Below are positions 1 through 8,379 of a DNA stretch of 39,127 bases, in pieces. The stretch covers positions 1 through 39,127 of the forward strand of contig CAMBZU010000027.1 of NCBI GenBank assembly GCA_945872355.1, in the 5' to 3' direction. Under the pieces are notes generated by a model. That model saw only the letters and a list, made by a program, of their open reading frames with translations. It did not search any database and was not told the DNA's origin. This stretch comes from Chitinophaga pinensis. Its GTDB lineage: Bacteria; Bacteroidota; Bacteroidia; UBA4408. How positions within the stretch are numbered: position 1 is the first letter of the stretch; each line of letters opens with the position of its first letter. The translations under genes and the position numbers were made by a program.

Positions 1-2
1 TG

Positions 3-902
3 CCATTTTATATTGAAGCCTCTTTTACTAGAAATAGGTGGGATTATTTTAGAAGCAGCACCGCTTTTTTTGAAGAATCTAAACCCTCTTATTTGGTGCA
101 AAACGAAAATTATTTTGACATAAATGCTGGCTTGCCCGCAAAAAACAAAGCTAAAATATGTATTGGTGCTAATACCTCAAACCTTTTTGACAGGTATTAT
201 CAAACTAAATTTTTTACACAAGCTGATACAACCGACAGAACAGATTTTTTATTAATTACACCTTATATTTTTTACGAAAGAAATACGTTGAATAGAAAGC
301 AGTTTGCTAATGCCGGAACATTTTTATCGCTAAAGTTCAGATATGTTTTTGGCAATGAAATTACCAATCCTGGCACCACTTCATCTGAACAGTTATTTGA
401 AACAGCCTATCATGAATGGTTTCAGTTTAAGTTGAGCTATGAAAATTATTATAAAAGAAGAGGACGTTTAAGACTTGGTTTTGCGACCGAAACAGTTTTT
501 GCCTCACAAGATTTTTTTGCTAATTACACTGCCAGTATCTTGGCTGCCCCTCAGTTTAATCCTATACCAGAAGCTAAAACTATTTTCTTAGAGAAATATA
601 GAGCCCACAATTACACTAGTTTTGGACTAAAAAATGTAATTAATATTTATAGTTCTTTAGATTTACGCATTGAAGCTTATGTTTTTCAAGCCTACCAATC
701 GATACTCCAAGATCAAGATTTACGAGCTTATTATAGTGACCTTTTTAGTAAAAGAATTTTTATTGCAAGCACAGCACTGGTGTATCAAACCCCTATAGGA
801 CCGCTGAGTTTAAACATTAATTATTATAGCGCCAATGAAAAACCATACAGTATTTTATTTTCTTTTGGCTACATCATGTTTAATAAACGCGCACTTGAAT
901 AA
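3..902 (+). CDS. Patatin-like phospholipase family protein, C-terminal outer-membrane barrel (5' truncated)
   Basis: The frame is open from base 3, so the start and the catalytic domain lie outside the window. The 299 visible residues are rich in alternating aromatic and polar stretches typical of beta strands. The protein ends in an aromatic-rich last strand (SFGYIMFNKRALE), as in outer-membrane barrels. Segments such as ASFTRNRWDYFRSSTAFFEE and the SLNINYY ending resemble the surface-antigen/BamA-like barrel that follows the patatin domain in Bacteroidota RssA-type proteins of about 750 residues. In that family the N-terminal lipase domain is carried with, or moved through, the barrel. The patatin GXSXG and DG motifs cannot be checked here. 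Another barrel family such as a TamA-like protein is possible. Confidence 0.7.
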   Translation, partial: PFYIEASFTRNRWDYFRSSTAFFEESKPSYLVQNENYFDINAGLPAKNKAKICIGANTSNLFDRYYQTKFFTQADTTDRTDFLLITPYIFYERNTLNRKQFANAGTFLSLKFRYVFGNEITNPGTTSSEQLFETAYHEWFQFKLSYENYYKRRGRLRLGFATETVFASQDFFANYTASILAAPQFNPIPEAKTIFLEKYRAHNYTSFGLKNVINIYSSLDLRIEAYVFQAYQSILQDQDLRAYYSDLFSKRIFIASTALVYQTPIGPLSLNINYYSANEKPYSILFSFGYIMFNKRALE

Positions 903-1065
903 TTTTTATGTTTAAATTTAGGTCCATATGAGCAAAAACTGCTGAGCTCATTATTTATCACGTTTGCTATCAACACCAAAAGACAATATGCCAGTGGAGG
1001 GCATAGATGTGATTTGCATTGTGATCGTCATTTAGCGATGCTAATTTGGTGTAAAATAGTTTGAG

Positions 1066-1506
1066 TTAAATATTTACTTCTTTAATTGTTTTTCCTTTTT
1101 TATCAAAAAATTTCCAAAGTCCACTTCTTTTATCATTCAAGTAATTTCCTTCCATTTTCAACACGCCATTTTCATAATACACACTGCCCACACCATTTCT
1201 TTTGCCGTCTTGGTATTCGCCCCAGCTCCACAGTTTTCCATTTTCATAAAAATAGCTCCAGTCGCCATGTCTCTCTCCATTTTTAAATACCCCCTTCAGT
1301 TTTAGGTTGCCATTTTTGTAATATTCATGATAAACGCCACCAATGGTATCCTTTAAAACGCTTGGCTTAAATGTGGTATGAGTAGGCGTTTTTTTTGTAC
1401 TGCTGTTTTCTTCCTTTGTATTACTCTTGCAAGCAGCCACAGTGGTAATTGCTAGGGCATAAACAAACAGCTTGTAGTTTTTAAAATTATTTTTTAGCAG
1501 GTTCAT
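1066..1506 (-). CDS. MORN-repeat lipoprotein (YwqK-like)
   Basis: This 146-residue protein has a lipoprotein signal peptide with a lipobox ending TVAAC (Cys26), followed by a Ser/Thr/Lys linker and then MORN-variant repeats from about residue 57. The repeats read YYKNGNLKLKG, NGERHGDWSYFYENGK, DGKRNGVGSVYYENG and NDKRSGLWKFFDKKGK. Such repeats form a flat beta sheet and occur in proteins often labelled YwqK-type antitoxins, but no toxin gene is adjacent and no function can be assigned. The start codon overlaps the stop of the polyprenyl synthase gene by one base (TAATG), which indicates an operon and probable translational coupling. The mature protein is expected to be anchored in the envelope. 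Confidence 0.75.
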   Translation of the reverse strand: MNLLKNNFKNYKLFVYALAITTVAACKSNTKEENSSTKKTPTHTTFKPSVLKDTIGGVYHEYYKNGNLKLKGVFKNGERHGDWSYFYENGKLWSWGEYQDGKRNGVGSVYYENGVLKMEGNYLNDKRSGLWKFFDKKGKTIKEVNI

Positions 1507-2480
1507 TATTTCTTTCTTTCTGTAGTATATATCACTAATTCTTGCAGTGATGTATTGGCATCACATGCTTTAAATTGACGCAAAATATCTAATGCACGTT
1601 GTCTGTATTGAAGCATAATGTTTTGCGTATATTCAATACCACCGCTGGTAATCACGTAGTCAATAACATACTTAACTTTATCAGGATCGTTATTGTTGTT
1701 TTTAACAATGTGTATTAATTTTCTTTTAATTAAAAAACTTGCTTTGCTTAGGGCATAAATAAGAGGCAGCGTCATTTTTTGTTCCTTAATATCAATGCCT
1801 GTTGGCTTGCCAATATCTCCCGAACCGTAGTCAAATAAATCATCTTTAAGCTGAAAAGCGATGCCCGTTAACTCACCAAACAACCTCATTTTTTCTATGG
1901 TTTCATCATCAGCTTTTACGCTTACTGCACCAGCCGCACAGCAAGATGCAATAAGTGATGCTGTTTTTTGGCGAATAATATCAAAATACACTTCTTCACT
2001 AATATCTAACCTGCGTGCTTTTTCAATTTGTAACAATTCACCTTCACTCATTTCCTTCACAGCAGTTGAAACTATTTTTAATAATTGATGCTCATTGTTT
2101 TCAACAGAAAGTAATAAGCCTCTCGATAATAAATAATCACCAACCAACACCGCAATCTTGTTCTTCCATAAGGCATTCACAGAAAAGAAACCTCTTCTTA
2201 AATTACTATCATCTACTACATCGTCGTGCACTAAAGTGGCTGTGTGTAAAAGTTCAATCAATGAAGCAGCGCGGTATGATGATTCTGATATTTCTCCGCA
2301 AAGTTTGGCGCATAAAAACACAAACATAGGGCGCAATTGTTTGCCCTTTCGCTTTATAATGTAGTGTGTTATTTTATCTAATAATGGCACAGTACTTTTC
2401 ATAGATTGTTTGAACTTCTGCTCAAACAGCTCCATTTCAGTAGCCACAGGTTTTTTTATTTGCTCAACAATATTGCTCAA
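1506..2480 (-). CDS. Polyprenyl diphosphate synthase (long-chain trans-prenyltransferase)
   Basis: The 324 residues match the IspB/HepT type of E-isoprenyl diphosphate synthase, which condenses isopentenyl diphosphate onto an allylic primer to make the menaquinone side chain. Both aspartate-rich metal-binding motifs are present: HDDVVDD near residue 84 and DDLFD near residue 212. The KGKQLRP substrate motif lies at about 44-50. The start codon is TTG. I chose it over an ATG 15 codons downstream because family members begin with a similar IKKPVATEMELFEQKF stretch, and an in-frame stop lies seven codons upstream. A TACTTTTG box on the minus strand at 2507-2500 could be a -7 element, giving a very short leader. 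The MORN lipoprotein gene follows with a one-base overlap. Confidence 0.9.
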   Translation of the reverse strand: MSNIVEQIKKPVATEMELFEQKFKQSMKSTVPLLDKITHYIIKRKGKQLRPMFVFLCAKLCGEISESSYRAASLIELLHTATLVHDDVVDDSNLRRGFFSVNALWKNKIAVLVGDYLLSRGLLLSVENNEHQLLKIVSTAVKEMSEGELLQIEKARRLDISEEVYFDIIRQKTASLIASCCAAGAVSVKADDETIEKMRLFGELTGIAFQLKDDLFDYGSGDIGKPTGIDIKEQKMTLPLIYALSKASFLIKRKLIHIVKNNNNDPDKVKYVIDYVITSGGIEYTQNIMLQYRQRALDILRQFKACDANTSLQELVIYTTERKK

Positions 2481-2499
2481 ACTTAATTTATAAGGACCT

Positions 2500-2507
2500 C
2501 AAAAGTA
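2500..2507 (-). promoter_or_regulatory. Possible Bacteroidota -7 box for the polyprenyl synthase operon
   Basis: On the minus strand this reads TACTTTTG, matching TAnnTTTG, 20 bases before the TTG start. No convincing TTG -33 box is visible at the right distance, so this is a half-match only. Confidence 0.3.
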
Positions 2508-2544
2508 ATCAAAAAAAAAGGTGCTTTTGTTTAAAAAAGTTAAT

Positions 2545-2572
2545 AAAAAAAGCCGTAATTTTTATTACGGCT
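2545..2572 (-). terminator. Rho-independent terminator of the DUF2795 gene
   Basis: Read on the minus strand, a perfect 9-bp stem (AGCCGTAAT paired with ATTACGGCT, loop of four A) is followed at once by six T. It starts 20 bases after the stop codon of the gene at 2593-2814 and separates that gene from the polyprenyl synthase operon. Confidence 0.85.
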
Positions 2573-2592
2573 CCTAACATATTTTTTAATGA

Positions 2593-2814
2593 CTAATATT
2601 CATCTTCATTAAAGAAAAAATCTTCTTTAGATGGATAATCAGGCCATATATCTTCAATAGATTCATAAACTTCACCTTCATCTTCAATTTCTTGTAAATT
2701 TTCAATAACTTCCATAGGTGCACCCGAGCGAATGGCAAAGTCAATCAATTCATCTTTTGTTGCCGGCCAAGGCGCATCTTCTAGGTTTGATGCTAATTCT
2801 AGTGTCCAATACAT
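2593..2814 (-). CDS. DUF2795 domain-containing small acidic protein
   Basis: This 73-residue, strongly acidic protein begins MYWTLELASNLEDAPWPATK and ends in a run of acidic and aromatic residues (FFFNEDEY). I recognise it as the short DUF2795 protein that is highly conserved across Bacteroidota. The segment ATKDELIDFAIRSGAPMEV is the helical DUF2795 core. Its biochemical function is unknown. It has no signal peptide or membrane segment and is therefore cytoplasmic. It has its own terminator downstream, and the gene on its upstream side starts more than 500 bases away, so it is probably monocistronic. Confidence 0.85.
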   Translation of the reverse strand: MYWTLELASNLEDAPWPATKDELIDFAIRSGAPMEVIENLQEIEDEGEVYESIEDIWPDYPSKEDFFFNEDEY

Positions 2815-2936
2815 ATTATTTTCAAGTTTTAATTAATCGTTCTAAAAATCAAATTTTGCGCGAAATTAAAAAAAAATAGATACGAACGATGTTTTATTTT
2901 ATAACAATCACCATTTGTTAATTAATTTAACATGCT

Positions 2937-3314
2937 GAATTGTGAATTATGCTCTAGAAATTATGAATTAAGCTCTAGAAATTATGAATTGTGAATTATG
3001 CTCTAGAAATTATGAATTATGAATTGTGAATTAAGCACTAAAAATTATGAATTGTGAATTAAGCACTAAAAATTATGAATTGTGAATTATGAATTAAGCT
3101 CTAGAAATTATAAATTATGAATTGTGAATTAAGCTCTAGAAATTATGAATTGTGAATTAAGCTCTAGAAATTATGAGTTGTAAATTGTGAATTGTGAATT
3201 AAGCTATAGAAATCATGAATTATGAATTAAGCTCTAGAAATTATGAATTATGAATTCACAATTAAGAATTCACAATTAAGAATTAAAAATTAACCATTCA
3301 GCATTCACAATTAA
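2937..3314. repeat. Heptamer tandem array (54 units, unbroken 7-nt register)
   Basis: From base 2937 to 3314 the sequence can be cut into 54 consecutive heptamers with no insertion or deletion. The common units are GAATTAT, GAATTGT, GAATTAA, AAATTAT and GCTCTAG. Ten GCTCTAG-type units (seven exact, two GCACTAA, one GCTATAG) start at 2951, 2972, 3000, 3035, 3063, 3098, 3133, 3161, 3203 and 3231, always 21, 28, 35 or 42 bases apart. From 3252 the units read as the opposite strand (GAATTCA, CAATTAA). The array runs up to the stop codon of the gene at 3318-4364. Stops occur in every frame, so it is non-coding. It resembles the short heptameric repeats known in cyanobacteria and some Bacteroidota. 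Confidence 0.9.
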
Positions 3315-3317
3315 AAA

Positions 3318-4364
3318 TCAATCCACCCAATCAGCAATAAAAAGATTAGTATCTCTTGTGCCGTGGTTATTTCTATTTGAGGAAAAAATCAATTTTTTGC
3401 CATCATAACTAAACATGGGAAAAGCATTGAAAATACTTTTATTTGTAATGGCTTCAAGCCCTGTACCATCTATATTTATCATATACAATTGAAAATCATA
3501 TCCTCTTGTAGAATGATGGTTTGAAGAAAAAATAATTTTCTTACCAGCAGGGTGAAAGAATGGCGCCCAATTGGCTTTGCCAAGTTTTGTAATCTGTGTC
3601 AATTCAGAGCCATCAACATTGCAGGTATATATTTCCATATTGGTTGGTGCAACCAGTCCTTCAGCCAATAATGTTTTATACTCAATCACTTCTTCTGGTG
3701 CGGTTGGTCTTGAAGCTCTAAACACAAGTTTTTTACCATCTGGTGAGAAAAAAGCACCGCCATCATATCCTAAGCCATTGGTAATTTGCTTTAAATTTTT
3801 ACCGTCAATATCCATGGTCCACAATTCTAAATCACCTGAGCGGGTGGAGGTAAAGACTATTTTTTTTCCATCTGGCGATACCGTAGCTTCTGCATCATAA
3901 CCCGGATTATTTGTAAGTTGTGAAACTATTTTACCATTTAAATCAGCCACATAAATATCAAAACTTTCATACACTGCCCAAAGATATTTATTATCCTTTC
4001 TTGCTTCAGGTAAAGGCGGACAAGCCTTATCAGCAGCTTGAGTACCAGCATAAAGGATATGTTTTCCATCTTTTAAAAAGTAAGAACAAGTGGTTCTTCC
4101 TTCACCAGTACTAATCATTTTAGGCAGGTATGCCGAATCTTTTGCAGCTTTATTTATATCTAAGTTAAATATTTGATCGCAGTTTAAGCCCCATTTTTTG
4201 TTGTTCGATTGAAAAGATAAAGACTGGTTATCGAAACTAAAATAGGCTTCAGCATTGTCACCTCCATAGGTTAACTGTTGCAAATTTTTTAAATGTTTTT
4301 CATCAGTTGTTTGGGCAAAAGCAAAATTGCTTAACAAGATACACAAGGTCAATAATTTATACAT
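3318..4364 (-). CDS. Exported TolB-like PD40 beta-propeller protein
   Basis: The 348 residues start with a Sec signal peptide (MYKLLTLCILLSNFAFAQ). At least four WD40-like PD40 repeats follow, with the hallmark SPDGKKIVF: TVSPDGKKIVFTSTRSGDLE, FFSPDGKKLVFRASR, FFHPAGKKIIFSSN and MFSYDGKKLIFSSN. Each is followed by an LWTMDIDGKNLKQIT-type strand. This is the propeller fold of TolB, but there is no TolB N-terminal domain and no pal, tolA or tolR neighbour, so I do not call it tolB. It probably acts in the periplasm or at the surface as a binding platform. No T9SS sorting domain is present. Its stop codon touches the heptamer array. The T9SS gene at 4449 diverges from it with only 84 bases between them. 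Confidence 0.8.
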   Translation of the reverse strand: MYKLLTLCILLSNFAFAQTTDEKHLKNLQQLTYGGDNAEAYFSFDNQSLSFQSNNKKWGLNCDQIFNLDINKAAKDSAYLPKMISTGEGRTTCSYFLKDGKHILYAGTQAADKACPPLPEARKDNKYLWAVYESFDIYVADLNGKIVSQLTNNPGYDAEATVSPDGKKIVFTSTRSGDLELWTMDIDGKNLKQITNGLGYDGGAFFSPDGKKLVFRASRPTAPEEVIEYKTLLAEGLVAPTNMEIYTCNVDGSELTQITKLGKANWAPFFHPAGKKIIFSSNHHSTRGYDFQLYMINIDGTGLEAITNKSIFNAFPMFSYDGKKLIFSSNRNNHGTRDTNLFIADWVD

Positions 4365-4420
4365 ACTTCAATTTTAAGGGCTGCGAATTTCATAAATTTA
4401 TTTTGCTTCGCATAATTTTT

Positions 4421-4428
4421 TAACTTTG
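4421..4428 (+). promoter_or_regulatory. Possible -7 box for the T9SS gene at 4449
   Basis: TAACTTTG, a match to TAnnTTTG, lies 20 bases before the ATG. A TTTTG at 4401-4405 could be the -33 element, but the spacer (15 bases) is shorter than usual. Confidence 0.4.
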
Positions 4429-4448
4429 CTTATAATAATTTGAGAAAT

Positions 4449-5534
4449 ATGAAGAAAAACATACTACTTACTGTGCTCTTGTTACAAGCTGTTTTTATGC
4501 ATGCGCAAAGCATTGGTTATTTAGATTTGCCTGTTGCTGGCGAATTATGGATTGAATTTAAGGATACTGTTGGAGCCAATATTGCAATTACGCCAAGTGG
4601 AACTAGTCAAGTATGGAACTACCAAAGCAATTTTAATGTACACGATACAATTTTGTTTCAACCGCAAACTATATCATCTGTTCCAAACAATATTGATACC
4701 TTATATCCGCAATCAACCTTGGTTAATTTTGAAGAAACCCCTGGTGATTATACATTTCTTAAAATAGATTTTACAGGAATGTACATTAAAGGTTTTCATA
4801 GTGATTTGGGTTTTGATGTAGCTGGATTTACTTTAAATGACATGAATTACAGCAATGACTTGTTATATATTCCAATTCCTTTTCAGCTTGGAGATGTGGT
4901 GCAAAACACTGCTACCTATCATTATATTTTTCAAGATAATAACTTATATCCTGGCGCCAATGTGAGGGTTACCTATACTACTTTTCAAGATTTAGAATCG
5001 GAATCTCAAGGCGAGCTTACAACGCCCCTAGGCAACTATCCATCTGTATTAAGAGTGAGAGAAATGATTACTAAAAATGTACTTTACGAAGTGGATAGCT
5101 TTAATATTGGTAATTTTTACTACTTAACAGATTTAACTGCTGCCACCACCACCGCCTACAAATGGTTAAAAAATGGTCCAAACTGTGTAGTGATGTCTGC
5201 AGTATTAGATGAATTCAATAATGTATTGTCTGCCAGTTATTATTCATCTTCAGGTTTGGTAGGCAATGAATCAAATACAAATCAATCAGCAATTACAATA
5301 ATGCCAAATCCAGTGCACCAAGGTGAAAATATTAGCATTAATTTGAACAAGGTTGAGGCTCATTCAGTTGCTATATTTGATTTAAGTGGTCGTGCGTTGT
5401 TTCAAAAACAAATTGTTGCTGGAACCCAACAATTAAACATACAAACCGAAAAGCTAGCTGGCGGCCTGTATTATTTAAAAGTCTACAATAACAATCAAAC
5501 TGAAAGTATCAGCAAATTTGTTGTTACTGAATAA
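4449..5534 (+). CDS. Secreted protein with T9SS type A sorting domain
   Basis: I place the start at the ATG at 4449 rather than the TTG three codons earlier, because MKKNILLTVLLLQAVFMHAQ is a complete Sec signal peptide. The 361-residue product has an all-beta-looking central region with no family I recognise. It ends in a roughly 75-residue T9SS type A domain: IMPNPVHQGENISI, then AIFDLSGRALF, then GGLYYLKVYNNN and KFVVTE. The protein should cross the inner membrane by Sec and the outer membrane by the T9SS, where the C-terminal domain is normally removed. Its function is unknown. It is convergent with the phosphatase gene at 5542, with seven bases between them and no clear terminator. Confidence 0.85.
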   Translation: MKKNILLTVLLLQAVFMHAQSIGYLDLPVAGELWIEFKDTVGANIAITPSGTSQVWNYQSNFNVHDTILFQPQTISSVPNNIDTLYPQSTLVNFEETPGDYTFLKIDFTGMYIKGFHSDLGFDVAGFTLNDMNYSNDLLYIPIPFQLGDVVQNTATYHYIFQDNNLYPGANVRVTYTTFQDLESESQGELTTPLGNYPSVLRVREMITKNVLYEVDSFNIGNFYYLTDLTAATTTAYKWLKNGPNCVVMSAVLDEFNNVLSASYYSSSGLVGNESNTNQSAITIMPNPVHQGENISINLNKVEAHSVAIFDLSGRALFQKQIVAGTQQLNIQTEKLAGGLYYLKVYNNNQTESISKFVVTE

Positions 5535-5541
5535 AGCGGCT

Positions 5542-6294
5542 TTACTGAAGTGTGTGATTAAGTAGCTTGCCAGATTCAACGAGCTTATGCAATGCAGGTT
5601 CACAAAGCGCTTCTTCTAAAAACCTTAAATGATTTGCGTTGTGGCAATCGGTGCCAATAAAATTTACCATTCCTAAGTCAATCAATCTTTCTGCTGTTCT
5701 TTTGGCGCCTGGCGAGTAATGACCTGCTAAAGAGTTAATATTAACCTGAAACAAAACATCTTTATCTTTTAATGTTTCAAATCTTTTAAAGTTTTGTCCC
5801 CAAAAAGGGTACCTTTCGGGATGTGCAAGAATAACGTTGTAGCCAGTGGTTTGAAGTTCAAATATTGTCGCATCAATATTGTCGGGTTCGTTTAAATAAC
5901 TTACTTCAACAAGCAGGTATTTTTTACCAAAAGTGAGCAGCTCCTCTGTGCGAATTTTATCATTAAAGTCAAAGTCAAGGTAGTATTCAGCCGCAGCTTC
6001 AATGGGCATTTCTATTTTCTGTTTCGCGAGCTCTTCTCTTAAATTTTGCAGCCCATTATTAATAATTTCGGGTGTATTTCTGTAATAATCGCTCATCACA
6101 TGAGGCGTGGTTATAATTTTTTTATAGCCTACTTCTTTTAATGACCTTATTAATTGAATACTTTCTTCCATGTTTTGCGCACCATCGTCAATTCCTGGTA
6201 TAAGATGTGAATGCATATCTACCTTAATTAAATTGGCAATGTCAATGGTAGGAAGTTTTTTTTTTGCTCCAAATAGTCTATTAAAAAAACTCAT
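5542..6294 (-). CDS. PHP-type tyrosine-protein phosphatase (CpsB/CapC/YwqE family)
   Basis: This 250-residue cytoplasmic protein carries the PHP metal-binding motifs of the CpsB/YwqE family: DMHSHLIPGIDDGA near residue 27, TTPHVM near 62, a GTDCHN motif near 215, and ILAHPERYPFW, which is characteristic of these phosphatases. Family members are manganese-dependent tyrosine phosphatases that act on bacterial tyrosine kinases controlling capsule or exopolysaccharide export. It is the last gene of a four-gene sugar-nucleotide operon, six bases after the epimerase gene, which fits a regulatory role in polysaccharide synthesis. The partner tyrosine kinase and the Wza/Wzc export genes are not in this window. 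Confidence 0.85.
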   Translation of the reverse strand: MSFFNRLFGAKKKLPTIDIANLIKVDMHSHLIPGIDDGAQNMEESIQLIRSLKEVGYKKIITTPHVMSDYYRNTPEIINNGLQNLREELAKQKIEMPIEAAAEYYLDFDFNDKIRTEELLTFGKKYLLVEVSYLNEPDNIDATIFELQTTGYNVILAHPERYPFWGQNFKRFETLKDKDVLFQVNINSLAGHYSPGAKRTAERLIDLGMVNFIGTDCHNANHLRFLEEALCEPALHKLVESGKLLNHTLQ

Positions 6295-6300
6295 TTTTTA

Positions 6301-7299
6301 TTAGTTGTTGTAAAATGCCTGTTTAAACCAATCCATGGTAATTTTTAATCCATCCTCCATTTTAAATTGAGGATTGTAACCTAAGTATTTTTTTGCACTC
6401 GAAATATCTGCTAAAGAATCTCTAATATCACCTGGCCTTTCTTCTCTGTGTATGGCATCGTTATTTGAGCCTGCAACTGATTTTAAAACCAGGAATAATT
6501 CTTTAATTGAAATTCGATCAGAAACAGCAACATTAAAAACCATTGGATCTCCGTCATGCTTTGTTGCAAAAAGCGCCTTTATATTGGCTTCAACAGCATT
6601 TACTACAAAAGTAAAATCTCTGGTTTGGCCGCCATCGCCATTGATATAAGCTGGTTTATTGGCAAGGAGTGCATCCATAAATAATGGAATTGCAGCAGCA
6701 TAAGCACCTCCCGGATTTTGACGAGGACCAAAAATATTGAAATAGCGTAAACCTGTAATTTCCATCTTATAAGTTTTAGCAAAAACATCTGCATACAACT
6801 CATTTAACAGTTTGGTTACTGCGTAGGGTGATAAAGGATTTCCTATTTGAGTTTCTACTTTTGGTAATATTTTACTATCACCATAAACAGATGAAGAGCT
6901 TGCATAAACAAAACGCTTTACCTTGGCATCTCTAGCTGCTACAAGCATGTTTAAGTAGCCATCAACATTTACGCTATTGGTGGCAATTGGATTTTCAACA
7001 CTTCGGGGCACTGAGCCAAGAGCAGCTTGATGGAGCACATAATCAATGCCTTTGCATGCTTTGTTGCAATCTTCAATAACACGTATGTCACCTTCAATTA
7101 TTTCAAAATTAGGATGGACTTTAAAAGCTTCTAAATTGCTGGCAAAGCCTGTTGCGTAATTGTCGAGCACAACAACTTTACCGGCTTTGTGTAGCAGTAA
7201 ATATTCCACCAAATTAGACCCAATAAAACCGGCCCCACCTGTTACTAAAAAACTTAAATTGCTTATATCACCTGGATGATAGGCTTTTTGGTATATCAT
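6301..7299 (-). CDS. wbpP: UDP-N-acetylglucosamine 4-epimerase-like SDR enzyme (WbpP/TviC type)
   Basis: The 332 residues form an extended short-chain dehydrogenase. The NAD-binding motif is VTGGAGFIGSNL, the Ser of the triad is in ASSSSVYGD, and the catalytic Tyr and Lys are in SPYAVTK. Stretches such as VLHQAALGSVPRSV, NVDGYLNMLVAARDA, GLRYFNIFGPRQNPGGAYAA and INGDGGQTRDF are typical of WbpP/TviC-type enzymes, which interconvert UDP-GlcNAc and UDP-GalNAc or the corresponding uronic acids. Substrate preference cannot be decided by eye, and an epimerase for a related sugar is possible. It lies between rfbB (2-base gap) and the PHP phosphatase, within an operon supplying precursors for capsule, exopolysaccharide or O-antigen. 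Confidence 0.8.
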   Translation of the reverse strand: MIYQKAYHPGDISNLSFLVTGGAGFIGSNLVEYLLLHKAGKVVVLDNYATGFASNLEAFKVHPNFEIIEGDIRVIEDCNKACKGIDYVLHQAALGSVPRSVENPIATNSVNVDGYLNMLVAARDAKVKRFVYASSSSVYGDSKILPKVETQIGNPLSPYAVTKLLNELYADVFAKTYKMEITGLRYFNIFGPRQNPGGAYAAAIPLFMDALLANKPAYINGDGGQTRDFTFVVNAVEANIKALFATKHDGDPMVFNVAVSDRISIKELFLVLKSVAGSNNDAIHREERPGDIRDSLADISSAKKYLGYNPQFKMEDGLKITMDWFKQAFYNN

Positions 7300-7301
7300 A
7301 A

Positions 7302-8378
7302 TTATCTCTTTGCGTATTGTGCGGTGTAATATTCCTTATAAGCTCCTGAAGTTACATTGTCGAGCCAATTTTCATTGGCTAAGTACCAATCTACTGTTTT
7401 AAGCAAGCCTTCTTCAAATTGTAAACTAGGTTTCCAACTCAATTCATTTTGTAATTTACTTGAATCAATTGCATATCTAATATCGTGACCAGCGCGGTCC
7501 TTTACAAAAGTGATTAAACCTGCGCTAGTACCTGATGCTCTATTTAATTTTTGATCCATTATGTTGCAAAGTAAATGAATTAAATCAATATTGGTCCATT
7601 CGTTATTGCCCCCAATATTGTAGGTTTCACCTATTTTTCCTTCGTGAAAAATTAAATCAATAGCAGCTGCATGATCTTCAACAAATAACCAATCTCTAAT
7701 ATTTTCTCCTTTGCCATAAACAGGCACGGGTTTCATTTGCTTTATATTATTGATGGCCAAAGGAATTAACTTTTCAGGAAAATGAAAGGAGCCATAATTG
7801 TTGGAACAATTTGAGATAACTGTAGGTAATTTATACGTATCGAAATAAGCTCTTACAAAATGATCCGAAGACGCTTTACTGGCTGAATAAGGGCTGTGTG
7901 GATCGTAAGCCGTTTTCTCGGTAAACAAACCTTCAGCACCTAAGCTACCATAAACTTCATCAGTTGAAACATGATAGAACTTTTTATCACTTACGGTATT
8001 GTCTATTGTGGCATTCCATAGCTTTTTTGCTGCATTCAACAAATTAACCGTACCAATTACATTGGTAATAACAAATTCTAAAGGGTTGCTTATACTCCTG
8101 TCAACATGCGATTCGGCAGCAAGGTGAATAACGCCATCAAATTGATATTGATCAAATAAATGTTGAATAAAATTAGCATCTGTAATATCACCTTTTACAA
8201 AAGTATAGTTAGTTGCACTTTCTATATCCGTTAAGTTGGCAAGATTGCCAGCATAGGTAAGTTTATCTAAATTTATAATTTGATAGTTAGGGTATTTTTT
8301 TACCATTCTCCTCACCACATGTGAGCCAATAAATCCAGCTCCGCCAGTAATTAAAATATTTTTTTTAGTAGTACTCAT
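7302..8378 (-). CDS. rfbB: dTDP-glucose 4,6-dehydratase
   Basis: The 358 residues match RmlB/RfbB, which makes dTDP-4-keto-6-deoxyglucose, the entry point for rhamnose and related deoxysugars. The NAD motif is ITGGAGFIGSHV near the N-terminus. HVSTDEVYGSLG holds the Thr-Asp-Glu catalytic set, YSASK holds the catalytic Tyr and Lys, and LAAESHVDRSI and NCSNNYG are family signatures. The genes normally found with it (rfbA, rfbC, rfbD) are absent here and must be elsewhere if the full rhamnose route exists. It is packed between galE (1-base gap) and the WbpP-like gene (2-base gap), so it is clearly co-transcribed. Confidence 0.92.
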   Translation of the reverse strand: MSTTKKNILITGGAGFIGSHVVRRMVKKYPNYQIINLDKLTYAGNLANLTDIESATNYTFVKGDITDANFIQHLFDQYQFDGVIHLAAESHVDRSISNPLEFVITNVIGTVNLLNAAKKLWNATIDNTVSDKKFYHVSTDEVYGSLGAEGLFTEKTAYDPHSPYSASKASSDHFVRAYFDTYKLPTVISNCSNNYGSFHFPEKLIPLAINNIKQMKPVPVYGKGENIRDWLFVEDHAAAIDLIFHEGKIGETYNIGGNNEWTNIDLIHLLCNIMDQKLNRASGTSAGLITFVKDRAGHDIRYAIDSSKLQNELSWKPSLQFEEGLLKTVDWYLANENWLDNVTSGAYKEYYTAQYAKR

Positions 8379-8379
8379 A

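Noticed and set aside
1066-1506. Antitoxin of a toxin-antitoxin pair
   Set aside because: The YwqK label is often given to MORN-repeat proteins, but no toxin gene is adjacent and the protein is a lipoprotein.
2937-3314. CRISPR array or binding-site iterons of a replication origin
   Set aside because: There are no unique spacers between repeats; the units themselves form a continuous heptamer tiling. No cas, rep or dnaA gene is near.
3318-4364. TolB of the Tol-Pal system
   Set aside because: Only the PD40 propeller is shared; the TolB N-terminal domain and tol/pal neighbours are missing.
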